Source: Symsagittifera roscoffensis (taxonomy: Eukaryota > Xenacoelomorpha > Acoela > Convolutidae). Taken from it: a stretch of DNA of 64,000 nucleotides. Location of the stretch: NCBI RefSeq assembly GCF_963678635.1, contig NC_087065.1, positions 57,004,754 through 57,068,753 of the forward strand. The letters are read 5' to 3'. The translations under genes and the position numbers were made by a program. The notes beneath the pieces are model-generated. The model was not told the origin of the DNA. It did no database searches and saw only the letters and a program-made list of their open reading frames with translations. Shown here piece after piece: positions 45,850 through 60,500 of the stretch. The first letter of the stretch is position 1. Each line of letters begins with the position of its first letter.

Positions 45850-47370
45850 ATGCCGCTCTGCAGTTTTCAAGCTGGTTGTAAATTTACCAACCGGTTTGTT
45901 GAATTTTTTCTCTTTTTTCGTTATGAACTAATTGACCGTCTACTCTTATGTGAGCTACGTACTCCCCTAGAGACTCTTTACTTGACCCATCTGTCTACAG
46001 CCTTCGAAAAAGTCTGAAGGGGAAAATTTGACCTGTAATTTTTTCAATTTTCTCAAAAACTACCTCTCTGAAATCTGAGTTTTTGGTTTCAAAGATAAGA
46101 CTTGTTCTAAAAACTCCCTGCATAACTGGAAACGCATAAATTTATGGTCAAGCACTTTTATACTTAAGTTTAAGGCCATCGGAATAATCAAATGTAGAAG
46201 TTTGAACGGTTTACGACTCATTTTGACTTTTTCAAAAAAAACCTCTCAAATTTCTAATTAGGGGCTCAATGGGAGTAAAGGGTAGTGGGAAGCTCACCTG
46301 CTCTAACCGCCACTCACAAAGTTTTTCACACAAAGCTTATGGCCCTCAGAAAAGTCAAATTTTTCATTTTTTGGCAGTTTTTAAACTTTTTGACTGTTCT
46401 CAAAAATTACCTGGCCATACCTGCGATTTTGAGTTCAAATCAAAGTACGCCTTCTGAAAAGTTCATATTGTTATGCTTTTGCGCCCCAATTTTTCTGACA
46501 CTAGAACTAATGGCACTCGGAAAAGTCACACTTTGATATTTTCACCGTTTCTTCTTAAGTTTTTGACTTTCTTGAGAGCTACCCACCCGATTTTGACAAT
46601 TTGGGTCCCATCAAAATTACAGGTACTCACTATTTCTTCACAGTAAAAACTATGGTTTTCGGAAATGTCTAATTTTTAGTAAGTTGACAATTTTTTGGAC
46701 TTTTCTCGCTAACTATCCTGCCGAATCCATTATCTTAGATTTAATCGAAACAACAGGTCGTTGAAAGCCGACTTATTTTTTATTAACTATGCCCAGTTTT
46801 GATTTTAAAAAAAGTAATAACTTTCAAGTATGTCAAAATTCCGAAACTTTAACAGATTTTTGAAAACTTGCTTCACGCAAAAACTACTGTGCCAATTCTC
46901 AATTTCGGACATTTTTTTCATTGATGCGGCCACAGCGTGCTTCGAATGAAATCTGAGATGAAAGTTCATTTGAAAAAACCGGTTGCGATAATTGTTCCTC
47001 CAGAAACAGTGACTCCTTACTTTTTTGTGAGAAAAAAATTGTTCTTTGGAAAAACTGATTATCTCAAAAGTGTTTACTCTTCTGAATCAATTTACAAAAG
47101 AACCAACAGAAATTTTGGGCAAAAAACAAATTTTTGAAATCACATTTTTTGTGCCGCATTAATATAGCAAATTCATCAAAATCAAACATGTATCTCCAGC
47201 TTTAGCTGGGCCTTTAGTTGGTTTTTATCAAGACATACAAAAATTTTGATTCATTTAATTTTTTTTCATTTTGTGTTTTTTATGTTTGTTTTGTATCGCA
47301 AGTTATGCGAAGCTCCACTTCGCCTCTTGGCTCTAATTTTGTCTTTTGTCGACTCCATTTTTCTTTATTT
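45850..47370 (+). repeat. Long dispersed repeat, copy 1 (partner at 57600-58825)
   Basis: Shared landmarks in the same order with the partner: CTGTCTACAGCC followed by AAATTTGACC; ACTCCCTGCATA; CAACAGGTCGTTG; TGTGCCAATTCT; ATCTCCAGCTTTAG; and ATCGCAAGTTATGCGAAGCTC. Many short differences separate the copies. Non-coding. Confidence 0.65.
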
Positions 47371-47438
47371 TGCTCAAAATTGTTTCGGCCTAAGTTTAAT
47401 AGCCTTAGTGATTTAGTTTTTTGTCATCTGACTCAATT

Positions 47439-47815
47439 GCGGATTTAGGGCGGGTGGGCGGTGGTAGTGGGCTTGTAGTTGGTATTACAATTTGGGGATT
47501 TGACCCCCTGCCGACCGAAAGGGTCCCCCTGTGTAATTTTTCGAGATATCCACGTTTAGTGAGGGACTTCAAAAGTTTTCTAAAAACGCATTCGGCGCCA
47601 AAACTGACTAATTTTTACGAAAAACTGCGTGCCAATAAAACGCGAATTTTTGGTCAACATTTTTCAAAAAGTGCCTAAAAACGCCTTTTGTGGTCTGGTT
47701 TTCAACATTTTGCCTGCGGCGCAGAAAATTTGCTCAAAACAGGGCCTTTTACTGCTTTTGATAGAGCTCGGAAACTACTTTGGTCGACTCCTCGAAAAAA
47801 TCTTAGATCCGCACC
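47439..47815 (+). mobile_element. MITE-like element, GCGGATTTA termini, copy 1
   Basis: Begins GCGGATTTAGGGCGGGTGGG and ends AGATCCGCACCTG, so GCGGATTTA is inverted at the ends. The interior shares ACGCGAATTTTTGGTCAA, CCTGCGGCGCAGAAA and TTTGGTCGACTCC with copies at 48967-49310 and 63015-63370. It has no coding capacity. Confidence 0.65.
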
Positions 47816-48550
47816 TGATCTGACTGCAAAAAAAAGCTTTTTGTGTTATTTGTAATTTCAGAGGGGATTGCAGATTAGAATTTCAGAAATTTCAAAAAAT
47901 TTTTGTGACAACAACGTGACTTACTTCCTTTTATCGACAAAGTTACCTCTCGAGAAAAGTTTTAAAAACTTTTAAACTCCGACGTTTGTGTTTCCGGATG
48001 TGTGCGCCTGAAATTGACCAACATCATTCCAGACAAAATTTTGAAATTTTGTAGAGACAATTTTTTCGAAAATGTGTCACTTGTTTTTTTACGTGGGCTT
48101 TTTTTCATGTTCTGTCTGCTTTTTGTAATGCTATGTTTTTGCGTTATTATAAGTCGTGCAAAGCTGAGTTACGACTTTGAAATTGAACATCGTTTCCGTT
48201 CAAAATTGAAAAAAGTTGGGGTGTTTTGTTCCGAGATGTTTTTTTTTCAAATCGCTTTATCATTAAACACGTTCTTGTGTTCCTGTTTCTTTTAACCTAT
48301 GCATGCGTTTTAATAATAAAGCAATCAATAGAGTTTAAGAATCTATTGCAGTAAAAGTAAAATGAAAACTGATTTTTGATTTAATAAAAAATGAAGGCGC
48401 TTTTGAGCGATTGAAAAGTATAATTACTTTGCTCAAAGTCTCAAACTAACTACTCGTCTATGCGTTTTAGTCAAGCTTTTCATTCAAAACACTTTTGAAA
48501 ATTCTTTTTCAATCTACCACAACAGAAAACAAAATGGCTGTTGAAAAATA

Positions 48551-51500
48551 ATGAGTAAGCAGCAGCCAAATAGAAAACTTTCTAAGGCTAAATCAGGCCT
48601 TGAACTTAACGATTTATCAAAAAAAGAGCCGAAATCACACAGAGCTCCTATTTCTCTCAGGAAAATAATCGAGGAGACCGATGACGCAATCAAATCTTCT
48701 GACGTCACTTCAAAAGATGATGTGATTGGACCCTCTGATGTAATCGTTTCGTCAAACACCGACTTGGACGACATGTTTGTAAGCAGGGCTCGGATGGCGT
48801 TGGACGCTTTTTCGGGCCACAGGCAATCAGTTGACAATGACAGGTAAACAATTTAGCTAACAAAACTAAAGTTCATGAAAACTTTTAAACTCATGAAAAC
48901 TTGTACCAGAACATGGCAGTAATAAGGGAAAACTGTTTGTGTCTCAGCCTATCAGTCGATACAGTAGCGGATTTAGGGGAGGGGGGGTGGGGTACGCCTA
49001 GTCTTCAGGGATGCAATCTCCCGAAAACCCAATGGTTCCCTTTTTGGTACTATTTATAGACATCCATTTTTGGCTGACCGACCCTAAAAATGTTTTTAAA
49101 GGCGCCTTTGGGGCCAACATACTTTTGTTTCGAGGGAAAGCGCGCGTCGAAAACGCAATATTTGGTCAAAACTTCCAAAAACTGCCTAAAAACGACACTT
49201 ATGGCTTGTTTTTTTTTCAAAAAATCGTCTGCGGCGCTGAAAGTTTGGTAAAATGAGGTCTTTATTCTGATTTGGGAGAGCTCCGAAAATCAATTTGGTC
49301 GACCTTAAAATAAGAAAAGGTCGGCAAAGTTTTCGAACATTTTTTTGAAAATAACATATATATCACTCGTATATTATACATATCTTTTTTAGTCTAAATC
49401 CACTCCCATTATGTGTATTTTCTCGGTAACTTAAAGCCAACTTTGTTTGATTTTATGCATTAAGTATTTCTTTTTAAATCAGCCCGATCGCAATGAAAAC
49501 TCCAAAGGTATACGTAACTCAGTAACCACAACAGATTGGAATAGATATCAGCTTATTATTATGATGGTCGTCGGTTAGGTTGGCCGATATTGCGCATTCA
49601 TCAGGAGAAGACGAAGACGACGATGAGGAAAACGAAGACGGAGAGGGGAGTGAATGGAGTGAGTCATACTTGTCTAGTCTGGGCCAACTGGAGAGGGAGA
49701 ACTACAATACTTTCCTCCAGATGAAGTTCCTCCGGGCAGTACACGAGAACAACTACATCGAGGTTGAAAGCATGCTCTGGAAACAAAAGTGAGCCATCAA
49801 TAATTGAAAACACTTTTCGCCATTTTTATTTAACACTGTTGAAAGCATTTTAACTCCTTAAAAATTTATGCTTTTCTGCAAATAGTTCCATTTTCTGAAA
49901 ATTATTTGACATTTTCACAATTCCAACATGGGATCGCCTGAAAATTTATTTTTTGTGTGATCTGACAGTTTTAACTAAACATTAACCAAAAACATCCGGC
50001 GATAGTTATACACACCACTCAAGATTTGATAGTTATATATACCACCCAGGATTTTCATGACTGTAGTTAACAATTAAAGTATTAATTAACATGAAACAGA
50101 AAAAAATTAAGATTTTTGCTAGTAAAAAATACTTTTTTTTCTGGCATTGAATACTGAGAAAATCTTCCAACTTCATGTGAAGCTCAAATTATTTTGCCAA
50201 ATTTTTTATCGCCAACTTCAGCTTAGCTTCTTGTCTGAAACATTTTGCTGTTTTCTGCGCAAATAGGGGCAAAATTAATTTTTGCTTAATGTTAAATTAT
50301 TTACGAGCGCAAAAGGTTAAAAAAAAGTTTCAAAAAATTTCAACGCAGTTTGTTCATAATTAAATTTTGAAATTCGAAATGCCTGATTTTTGAAAAAATC
50401 TTTTCAAAAAACGGCCCCTTCCCCGTCAAAAATTTACTAATACGGGGCTTAATGCGCTCGAATTTTTCAGAAAAAACCGCCCCTCCCTCGTTAAAAAACT
50501 GCACAAGTCACTGCATAGGGGTTTTACTTCTGCTTTCTTTGATCTTGAAATGTTTCGTTATTTAAGACACGAAGTGCGTGTGGACACAGTGAACGAAGTG
50601 GGTTACACTTCACTGGCTATCGCTTGTATGTCCAACTCGGCCCAGATGATGCGAGTGCTCCTCAAGTATGGCTGTCGAATACGGGAGGAGCTACTGGTCT
50701 GTGTAGAACATGACTTCAAAGAGGGTGCCTTGATGCTACTCGACAAACTCTATGCTATTCAGGGCAAGAACGCTGTCAACCAACCGGTAAGTTCAAAGAT
50801 TATTGTAAGGGCAATTTATCTGATGTATAATTAACCTGCTATTAGAAAAAAAAGGAAAAAGACGTGGCCGATGAGTTTCTTCCTTAGTTGATTTTGTAGC
50901 TAAACAAATCACTTAGAGTTGAATTTATTGCATGCAGGGGCGGATCGAGGATTTTCTTGAGGGGGCCGGATTTTCGATAAAAATTTCAAAATGAGTTTCT
51001 GAGCTCTCCCAAATCACTATGAAGACCCCATTTTGACCAAATTTTCTGCGCCACAGGCAAATTTAAAAAAGCTAAAAACGCGCTTTTAGGCTTTTTTAGG
51101 CTGACTGCATTCTTCCCCTCAAAATCGTAACAAAGTCTGAAATAAGCCTTTTTGCTGATGATACTGCCATTCTTGCATCTTTTCCAACATCGAGAACATC
51201 CGATGATTTTAAGAATGATTTAGGAAAACAGATGACTGGTGCATTTGTAACAAATTGTCGATTAGCTCTACAAAATGTAAAATTTTACATAATGGTAAAC
51301 CTTTTCTTGATACAAAATTTACACTGGGAGGTGAAAATATTACTTTTACTAAATGTTTCAAATATTTAGTTGTTCAAATTGATCATCAACTTAGATTTAA
51401 CGAGCATGTAAATATTGTCTGCAAAAAATTAGAAAGAATTAATGGGATCATGTACAAAGGCCGGTGTGTAATTTCAAAAATATGTTATTAAGGTTTTATT

Positions 51501-54500
51501 TAGCATATGTGGTACCAATAAAATCACATGGTCTTCTAATATGTGGTAGTGCTAGCAAAACAAATCTGGAAAAAGTTTATTTAATTCAGAAAAGGATACT
51601 GCGAACAATTTTTTTAAAAAAAAATTTGACCATAATACTTCGAAATTTAAGGAACTTGGTTTAGAAACAGTTCATAAAATTTATTTAAATCAACTTTTCA
51701 AAGAGACAATTTTCCAATAACTAAAACGTTCTCCATTAGACTATCTGAATACTATTAAATTTAGTTTTCAAAGAAGTACACGTTCTCCCTCAAATGGAAT
51801 GATTCCCTTTTACCGCTGCAAAACAAAAATGATGGAAAATTCTCTCTCCTACAAAATTTGTAAATGCTTCAATTTTTTGATGTCAAATAGGCTTCTTCCA
51901 GATAACATTGAAACTTACTCTGATGAGAAACTGTCAATCTTTTTAAAAGTGTTCAAGGAAAACTACATAGAACTAACGAGAAGACCTTTTGAGTAGGCAG
52001 TGGATAGAAACCCTGAGGGGGGTATTATCTTTCCCTCTTACATCAACTTTTATTCTGAAAACCTCAGTTAACATCAAACCATCTCTTATTAATCAGTTGG
52101 TAGTTATCAATTGTCCAGTTTCAGATGCATTTGATCTTCACAAACCTCCTTGTCAAAGATGCTCTTCCTTCTCTTCCTTCTCTATTAAGTTTGCAAGGAC
52201 CTCTCACTGAAAATTGGAAATTGAATTTTCAAAACTAAAATTACCTTGTTTTCCAGTTCACTTAAGGCCATTTACCCACGAAGGAAAGGACCAGCATACG
52301 GGATGTACAACTCATCATGGCGTTCCGCTTTTGTGCCCTTTTTTAAGAACTATCTGAAAAATCTTTGGTTATTTTTCTGAGCTGGGTAATGTTGCCTCAC
52401 CCTCAAGCAACGAGGACGGATCATGGTGGCATCCGACCTTCAGTATAAATTAGCGTGGTTTTCGATTAAGATAATCTGAACACAGAAATATCGAAGATGA
52501 ACTAAAATAAACCCAAACCACATCAGTTCATATTGAAATCATGTCGGGGTAACTGACATGTTTTTCAGCCGATGGAGAAGTTGGAGATCTTTCCCCCTGG
52601 GGCTACTGCAGTGAAAGTGGCCAGTATCTGCAACAATCTGGACATGTTGAAGCTGTTGCGCTACTACGGGGCAGAACCCATTCCAGTGCCAGACATGGAG
52701 GTACTCAGTTACTCAGTCAGAGATTATTGGTGGACATCTTTTAAAAAAATATTCAACTCAATCATAAAAGGGAATTGAAGCCAATTTGTGTTTTCTTCAA
52801 GTTGAAAGTTTTGCAAAAAGTAAATTGGTTTGCATAGGGCGATTTGGCAAAAACTGGAAACTTATTAAAACAAAAATTTACAGTTTGTGATTAATTTGAC
52901 ATCAACTATATAACTCCTCCTATGGTTAAACGTGACGTGCTGCTTCGATATGGCTAGTTTTTGGCCAATAATTTCTTGCTCTTCTAAAAACAATAACGAT
53001 AAAAGAGACCTTATTTTGTCCGAAATCTCTGAGATACAGGTGCCATGGCACACTTATAGTTCTATTTTGGCTAACTTCTTCTATGTCGAATCTAACTGTT
53101 TCAGGTGAACAGTAAGAACTCAGTCGAAGTGTTCTACACGATGCGTGCTCTGGCTAGTCCCGCCTACTGTCTAGTCATGACCCGCGAGGACCCCATGATG
53201 AGTGCATTCAAAGTGTCCACTCATTGCAGACAACTGGCAGAAATGTTACCGCATCAATACGTGCGTCCTTTTTTCGAACTAAACACATTTTTATGGAAAC
53301 TTTTAAAAAGTTTTCAAAATAATTTTTCCATTTCAAAGATAAAATGCGCGAAATTGTCATATACTTTAAGGGAATTCTCAATTTCTTTTGGTTGAAAATA
53401 GCAGAAGAAGCTTGTTTTGGTGTACTTGAAACCATTCACTACCTCTATTACCTCAAATAACTTCTGATTTATATGTTGATATTCGACAACAAGTTTCGTT
53501 AACACAGCATTTCGGTTAGTCTTCTGAAAGAAAGTATGTCCATGCCGAAGTCTTTACTTTTCAACGTGTCTAACTCGGCAGCGCTATTCTTCTGTCTATC
53601 ATTTTAGTTATTTCTTATATAGGAGCAGTACGAGAAACTGTCGCAGCAGATGGAGCAATTTGCGACGCAGTGGTTCGGCACCGCCTCCGACAACTACGAG
53701 GTCAACATGATCATAGGCCTCCCAGACCAGACCAACGTCCTTCCTAACCCCGCTACAGTGTCCCTCCCTATGCCCAACAGACCCTCATCTTCCGCCTCCC
53801 CTCAATCGCCCTTCGAGCAGAACAAGTACTGCAGACTCAGAAACGCTCTGCTCAACAACCACATCGAGGTATGATGCGATCATTTTTCTGATTGTTAATT
53901 TTTTTCAGCAGAAAAACAAATATAGATATTTCCATAGTTTCATTAGAGAAAAAATATCCATAAAAAAACTTAACAAGCATGACAATGAGATTAATACTAC
54001 CCCCAGTATTCTGATTCTACAATTTTGACTGCGAATAAATTTATAATGTTTATTCTAGAATTACTGTGAATGAATTTATAATATTGATCTTTAATCCAAA
54101 TTTATCCAGTTTGAAAGCTATGATATGAATCGTCATGTTTTTATAGGTGTCATTTTTTGAAATAAATATATTTGGTAAAAATATGAAATGTTAGTCCCAC
54201 ACATATTGCAAAAAGGTCAAACAAATCGGCATGCTCTCGGTATGCTCATTTGTCCTCACTTGGTATGACGACTTTGGTGTCTTTCAGAGGCCATCAGTAT
54301 TTCAGGGGCTCAACTATCATACTAGTGTACTGCTTACTATAATTAACTATGCTAAAAAATGTCAGTTTAAAAAACTCAACAGATTCTAACTAAATTTTTT
54401 AGCATTCAATTTATCGTATGAACAAAGTGTAGACAATTTTACGAATGACTGGGAAACTGGAAAAGAGCCGATGGCTATCGCTATGTGTCTGTGTGGTTTA

Positions 54501-57500
54501 GTTCGTGGCCCACCCGTACTGTCAGCAGGCGGTTTTGAAGGAGTTCGAGGGCTGTCTGCCAAGTGGGTGGCGGGACAAGCCCACCCCCTTCAAGGTCTGC
54601 CTCATCTTCTCTATGTCCGCCCTGGCCCCTCTCTGGATCTTACTCTACTGGCTCCTCCCAAACAGAGACGCGCCCATGAAGTGAGCGAGAATTTAATAAG
54701 CATGATATTAAAAAGTACCCCTCATTGTGCATAGAAAAGCACATGCAACATTCAGATTCTAAACACATGTCACAGTTACACAGTTAGTAGAAGCAGTGAA
54801 CAACAACCATAATGTGAACAAGTTCAAGAAATTTGAATAAACGGTTACAGGAGCTTCCGAATAACGAGCTTGGTAGTGCATGTTTTGGCAAGATTTCTTG
54901 TGTTTTTTTTTCCAAGTCAGCTGATCAAAATCATGGTAGCAACTACAATAGTCCTAAAAATGGTGGTCGTAAAAGACTTCATTTTGAAACAAATCAGTTA
55001 AGCGTTCCGTTCGTCCTCTGTTTTGGTTTTTTAGGGGGAAAACAATATATTTATACAACTGAGACATCAGGGTCAGCGTTTTAAGAGAGAATGTTTGTGG
55101 CTGATCCTGGGCAGAGTTGCTAGCTTCATTTGAACCTATTTTCTTATTGAAACTATTTCGATGCCAAATTTGTCAAAAGGTTTTTGATTGGACTAAAAAA
55201 CAATTTATAACTTAAATTTCATCACGAGAACCGATTTGAAATCCTAAAAAAAGCTACCAACAATTTTTGGCAAGAGAAAAAGGGAAGAATAAAAAAAACT
55301 TGAACTAAGATGAGGAAGAAAAGTAACATAATAAAAAAAGCATAATTATAATTATAATAATCTTAATAATGAAGTTTTAAAGCCCGCAAATAATTAACCG
55401 GCCTTTGATTAAAATGGCCTAATTTTCCAGACATCATACAATACAGCATTCATTTTAGCAGTGAAATGGTTAGGGGTTAAAATATACGGTATTAAACTGA
55501 AAAATAGGAGCAAAATTGTTGTGGATTTAAATTGTTTAGGAGTGAAATGACTAGGTGTTAAAATATACGGGGTTAAACTGTACGGTATTAAATTGTAGGA
55601 CACCAAATAATAATGACCTTAATAATCATTATGATCATGACAATAAAAATCATAATAATTAAAATAACAATATACAAAATCATAAAAAGATGAAAAACAA
55701 AATGAAACAAAAAGAATAGACTTGCTGATCGACACACCATACAAAAAGAACAAGCATTCCTGAAAACCATGTATCAGATACATCCAGATATCCGAAATTT
55801 AAAAAATACTTTAAGCTGATACATGCAGAGGTCTAGAGAGCAAAAATCATTTCGGCAGATAAGGAAATTTTTGAGGTGGCAAGTTTCCAGGATGGTATAT
55901 CTATTTTTGAGATGGCAAGTCTTGTTTTTGCGTGGCTGCCGTGAACGAAAAGCAAATTACAACCAGGAGCTGATCAATTGTGTAAAAACTACTTGAGACC
56001 AGTAGCTGGAGCAGGCCTAGATGTGTCAGTTATTATTAACACGCTAGCCGAGAACGGAAAAGAAAAAAAACAGTTAGAACATGAATGGACATATCTCGCC
56101 TACTTGGAAGCAAGTGAAGCAAACCAAAATTTTCGGGTCCGAGATCAATGTATATAAAATCCAGGGCGGTAAAAAGTTGTTTGAGCGACCAGAAGGCAGA
56201 GAAACGTACTTTTTGGGGGTGGTAATCCTTAAAAAGCTGCCCAACAGGCAGTAAAACTGAAGCTGTTAAATTGCCTTGCGTCATAAATAAAAATGAATGA
56301 ACAGCCAAAAAATCCGAAAACGTTTGCAAAACGAGCCAGATGTAAGGATAGTGTTGCTTTTTTAAAAAACGTTCAAAACACGTAAGAGACTACGGATTTT
56401 CCCCAAAATTCATTCAAAATTTCAGCAGGTATAAACTTTGTTTGTGGTAGAAAAAATTGAAAATAGATTTGATTTTCGGATATAGATTGAAAGCGGAAAG
56501 ATGAAATTGAGGATGAAACAGAAAAAAAGGATAAGAAAAAAGAGTAAAAGAAGAAAAGTAATAAGCAGAAGAAAAAAGAGAAAAATCAAGCAGAAGAAAA
56601 ATCAAGAAAAAAAGAAGAAAAAAAGAGAAAATAAAGAAGAAGGACAAACATTTATTTTGAAAACAAAAAAAGACCGCACGTAAATGCTTCGTAAAACCAA
56701 GTTAACAATTTTTAATTCTAAAAGAGGTACTTAAGGTCGTCTAAATTCTCAGTGAAAATAAGATTTCAGAGGCAAGGGAAAAAATTAAGTCTAAATTCCT
56801 GTGTATAGTTACTTGAAACTTGCTTTCTCTCAACTTTATTATAAACGGATCCGGCGATAAGAGTAAGGAGTTTCAGTCTTTTGAGATCTTAAAACTACTT
56901 CTTCAGGCGAATATAAACTTCATGACTACTTGAAACTTCAAATAAGGCATCAATTAATAAAGAGTTCATGCTATGCTTGTTTTATTTGAGCTCCAAATTA
57001 GTTCATAGGTTATTTAATTTTCAAAAAAATGAGCCTATCGGAAAAAGTTAAGATCGTATACGCTATTCTGACAGCCCACCTTTGAACAACAGAATATCAG
57101 CATGAATAGATTTTAAGATATATGAAAAGAAATAGCAACCTATGTTCTGATGTCAGATAATTTTACGAGAAAGGCGAAAAAACAAGTATATTGGGTTCAG
57201 TTATGTTAATGGGTTTATGAATGTCATATATGGTTCTATGGTAACTTCTGACATTTTTGTTTTTTAATATATATGTATAAAAAAATTTACGCTTGAGATA
57301 AGCAAGCGTTACCAAATCGGAACATAGACTTTTTTCGGGCTTACAACTACTTAAACAAAATATGTTTAATCACTTATGGGTGGTTACTAGATGCGTGGGT
57401 GCTAAGTTACTATTAACTACTGGATGGGTGGTGTTACTACAGGTTAGTTTCAAGGGAACTTGAAACTTTTTATGATTGTCGGTCATTTTTGCGCTTCGTA

Positions 57501-60500
57501 AATTTGTTCAATTTCTAACTTGAATTTCAAATGCATTGCTTGGCTCTGAGTTCCTTTTCAATAAAAACAGTTATTTTAAAAATGTTTGGGGTCGGGTTTT
57601 TCTTTGTCTTTTTGAGACGCTATGAAACATTTTATCACTTCTCGCAAATTTTTTTTCAAAAACTTTTTTACCGATTCAAAGAAAAAAGGGGTATCCATAG
57701 AAACACCGCCTACTCCTGTTTGCTTTACCACTTTGTCTACAGCCTTTGAAATAGTCTCTGGGGGAATATTTGACCCATATTTTTGATTTTTGTGTTTTCT
57801 CTAAAGTTATCCTTCTCTAATCTGAATTTTTGGTTTCAATGAACAGAGTGGTTTTAAAAACCTCCCTGCATATGCGATTACGCAAAAAAAAATTGAGGAA
57901 AAAAAATTTTGGCCCTCGCAAAAGTGGAAATGTTGATTTTTTGCCTGTTTTTTTGAAACTTTTTTCGAGAACTACCCTGCCAAACCTGGGTCCTTGGGTT
58001 CAATCGAAACTATAGGCAAATCTTTTCTGCTAAACGGCTACGCGTAAGATTTTTGAAACAAAAAGCTATGATTTCCGAAAATGTCAACTATCTGATTTGC
58101 TTACCTTTTTTTGGACCTACAAACCTGATACCATTGGTTTAATCGATTCAACAGGTTGTTGGATGCATACGTTTGTAGTTTTCTACGCCCAGTTTCTTGG
58201 GCAGAGAAAGCCAGAGCCTTCAAGCAAATAAAAGTTTTGAAACTTCGATCGTTTCTTGGAACTTTTTTTGACTTTTCTAGCAAAAAATATTGTGCCAATT
58301 CTTAAGTTACGTGTTCAATCGAGAAACCCGATATTGTGAATGTTCTCTACTTTACCGGCAACGACCAGCTTTTAGTTTCTGAAATTTGAAAATTTTCTAG
58401 GCGACTTTTGAATTTTCAAAAAAAAACTACATTTTCAAATCTGAGATGAAAAGTTCAATCGAAAGAAGTGGTTGCGCGAATTTTTCCTGCAAAAGCGGTT
58501 ACTTTTTTGTTTTTGTTTTTCGTTGAAAAAATGTTATGTTTTTGAGGAATTTCTAAAATCCCAAGTTTTTACTCTTCTCTAATTTAGTAGAGTAACAACT
58601 AAGATTTTGGACAAAGTCCAATTTTTGAAACAACGCATTTTTTACCGCATCAGTATAACAAAATGAAAAATATCAAAAACGTACATCCAGCTCTAGATGG
58701 GCCCTAGGTGTCCTTCATCGTGTTATACAAAATTTTTGGTTCACTTTGTTTTTTTTTCAAGTTTTTTATGCTTGTGTTGAATCGCAAGTGGTGCGAAGCT
58801 CGTCATCGCCTCTTTGTCAAAAAATATTTTTCTTTTTTTTTCCAAAACTACATCAAAAAATAGTTTGCTTTGTTTTCTTTTTTTTCTTCAATGTTTGCAG
58901 TCTTTTTCAGGTTCTGTTTGCATGATTTGAATAAAGAAAGTAAGTGAAACAATTCTGGTTTTGTTAAAAGTTTCTGGCTTGAAATTGAATTTATTATTAT
59001 TTTCAGTATCCCTCCGATGTTGGGCTGAACTCCAAAGTTTTCTTTGTTTCAAATAAGTAAACTATATGTTTAGTTTCAGCCTACTAACTTAGCCTACTAA
59101 CTCAGCCTTTTATGTTCGTTTCGAACACAATTCTATTGATTTGTTCACAATACAAATACATAACGAAACAAAAAGCAATCGCAGCTAACGAACACTATTG
59201 CTCCTATCATTCAGGGATTTCAAATAATTGTGAGAGCCCATAAAAACGCAGATTTTGTTGGTTTTGATGAATTGGTTTGATTTGTAGTTCTCATGCAGCT
59301 CATATTAGCGAAAAAGGACCTAAAAGTACAAACTTTATCAAAAGTTTATCAAATCAAACAAAATCTGCGTTTTTATGGGCTCTCACAATCCGTCGAAATT
59401 CTTGAATGGTAGGTTCATAGTGTACGTTAGCTGCGATTGATTTTCTGTTTCATTATTTGTTTGCTGATGCATGTTTACTGATTTGTAGGAAATTCGGAGC
59501 CCTGCTGGACTGGCCATACATGAAAGTCATGACAAATTTATTGCTGTACGCCATCATACAGGTCATCTAAGAACCGAATGAGTTAATCTAATCTTATTAA
59601 TAAAATTCTGGACCATTTACGGTTCCTCGTCATAAGAGTTGTACAACCCGAATGACTCTTAGGAACATTTTCGATAATTGAACACTTTTTTGACTTTCTG
59701 AGATAAATGCAAGGAAGAGCAGCTGCAACAAAAATAAATGTCAAAACTTTACAAATATAGGTTTTTTCAATATAGGATTATAGAAAACGTTATTCAAATC
59801 ATTAGCTGAAACAATTCACACATCGCTTCTTCAGGTTGCGCTGATCTTGTCGAAGAACAGATTCTCCATGGACAACTTCGATCCGGAGGACCCGGAACAA
59901 GCCCAAGCGAGACTAAGAGAGGACGCCAGAGATATCCAGGACCAGTTCATAGCCAACATAGACGTCCTCAACATATACATATTTGTGTGGACTCTGGGTG
60001 AGAAAGTTTGGGAGCAAACATTCATCGAATCTTCTGCAGTGTTAAATACAAAAGCATAAATTTATTGGCATTTCTCAAACTTTCATTTTACTATCGTGTT
60101 CGCGAGTCAGTAACGGATTTTGGGAGGGATTTTGCATCCTAAAATCAATTTGGTCGGCCCAAAATTACTATCTGCGTCTGCTCTGAATGGAAGTGTTTCA
60201 TTATACTTGAACAGAAATGGTGAATTCTTATTTACATTAACTGGCGATGAATTTGATGTTTAATATTATTGAAAGATTCATCTTACGGTGGAAAGTATTT
60301 CGTGGAGTAATTTAAAGGTATAAACTTGTATGAGATTTTTTTCTGTGTTTCAGGCAACGTGTGGGCGGAACTGAGGAAGATCTCTTCGTTCGGGATGAAC
60401 TACTACAAAAGTGAGAGTGCCAACTTCACCTGTCTCCTCATGACCTTCTTCTTCTTCATATCCGCCGTCTGCAACCTCATTCTATGGGTCAGTTAAACGC

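Larger units (their letters stand above)
44841..48550. other. Repeat-rich intergenic stretch before the TRPC-like gene
   Basis: Contains diverged copies of an ACGTTTGGGATTAGCAAGCG element (about 45325, 45385; related copies near 10940, 43640, 57291), a SINE-like fragment near 45515-45590, a roughly 1.4 kb repeat also found in a TRPC intron (45850-47400), and a MITE-like element (47439-47815). No host coding sequence was recognised. Confidence 0.55.

Noticed and set aside
49580-49792. TTG start for an independent acidic protein
   Set aside because: The frame is entered by a phase-2 splice from exon 48551-48843 and continues the TRPC N-terminus.
50550-50566. ATG just upstream of the ankyrin exon as an alternative TRPC start
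   Set aside because: It precedes the TTTAAG acceptor in the intron; using it would lose the upstream exons that join in phase.
56501-56683. Lys/Arg-rich 60-codon ORF
   Set aside because: Product of a purine-only tract.
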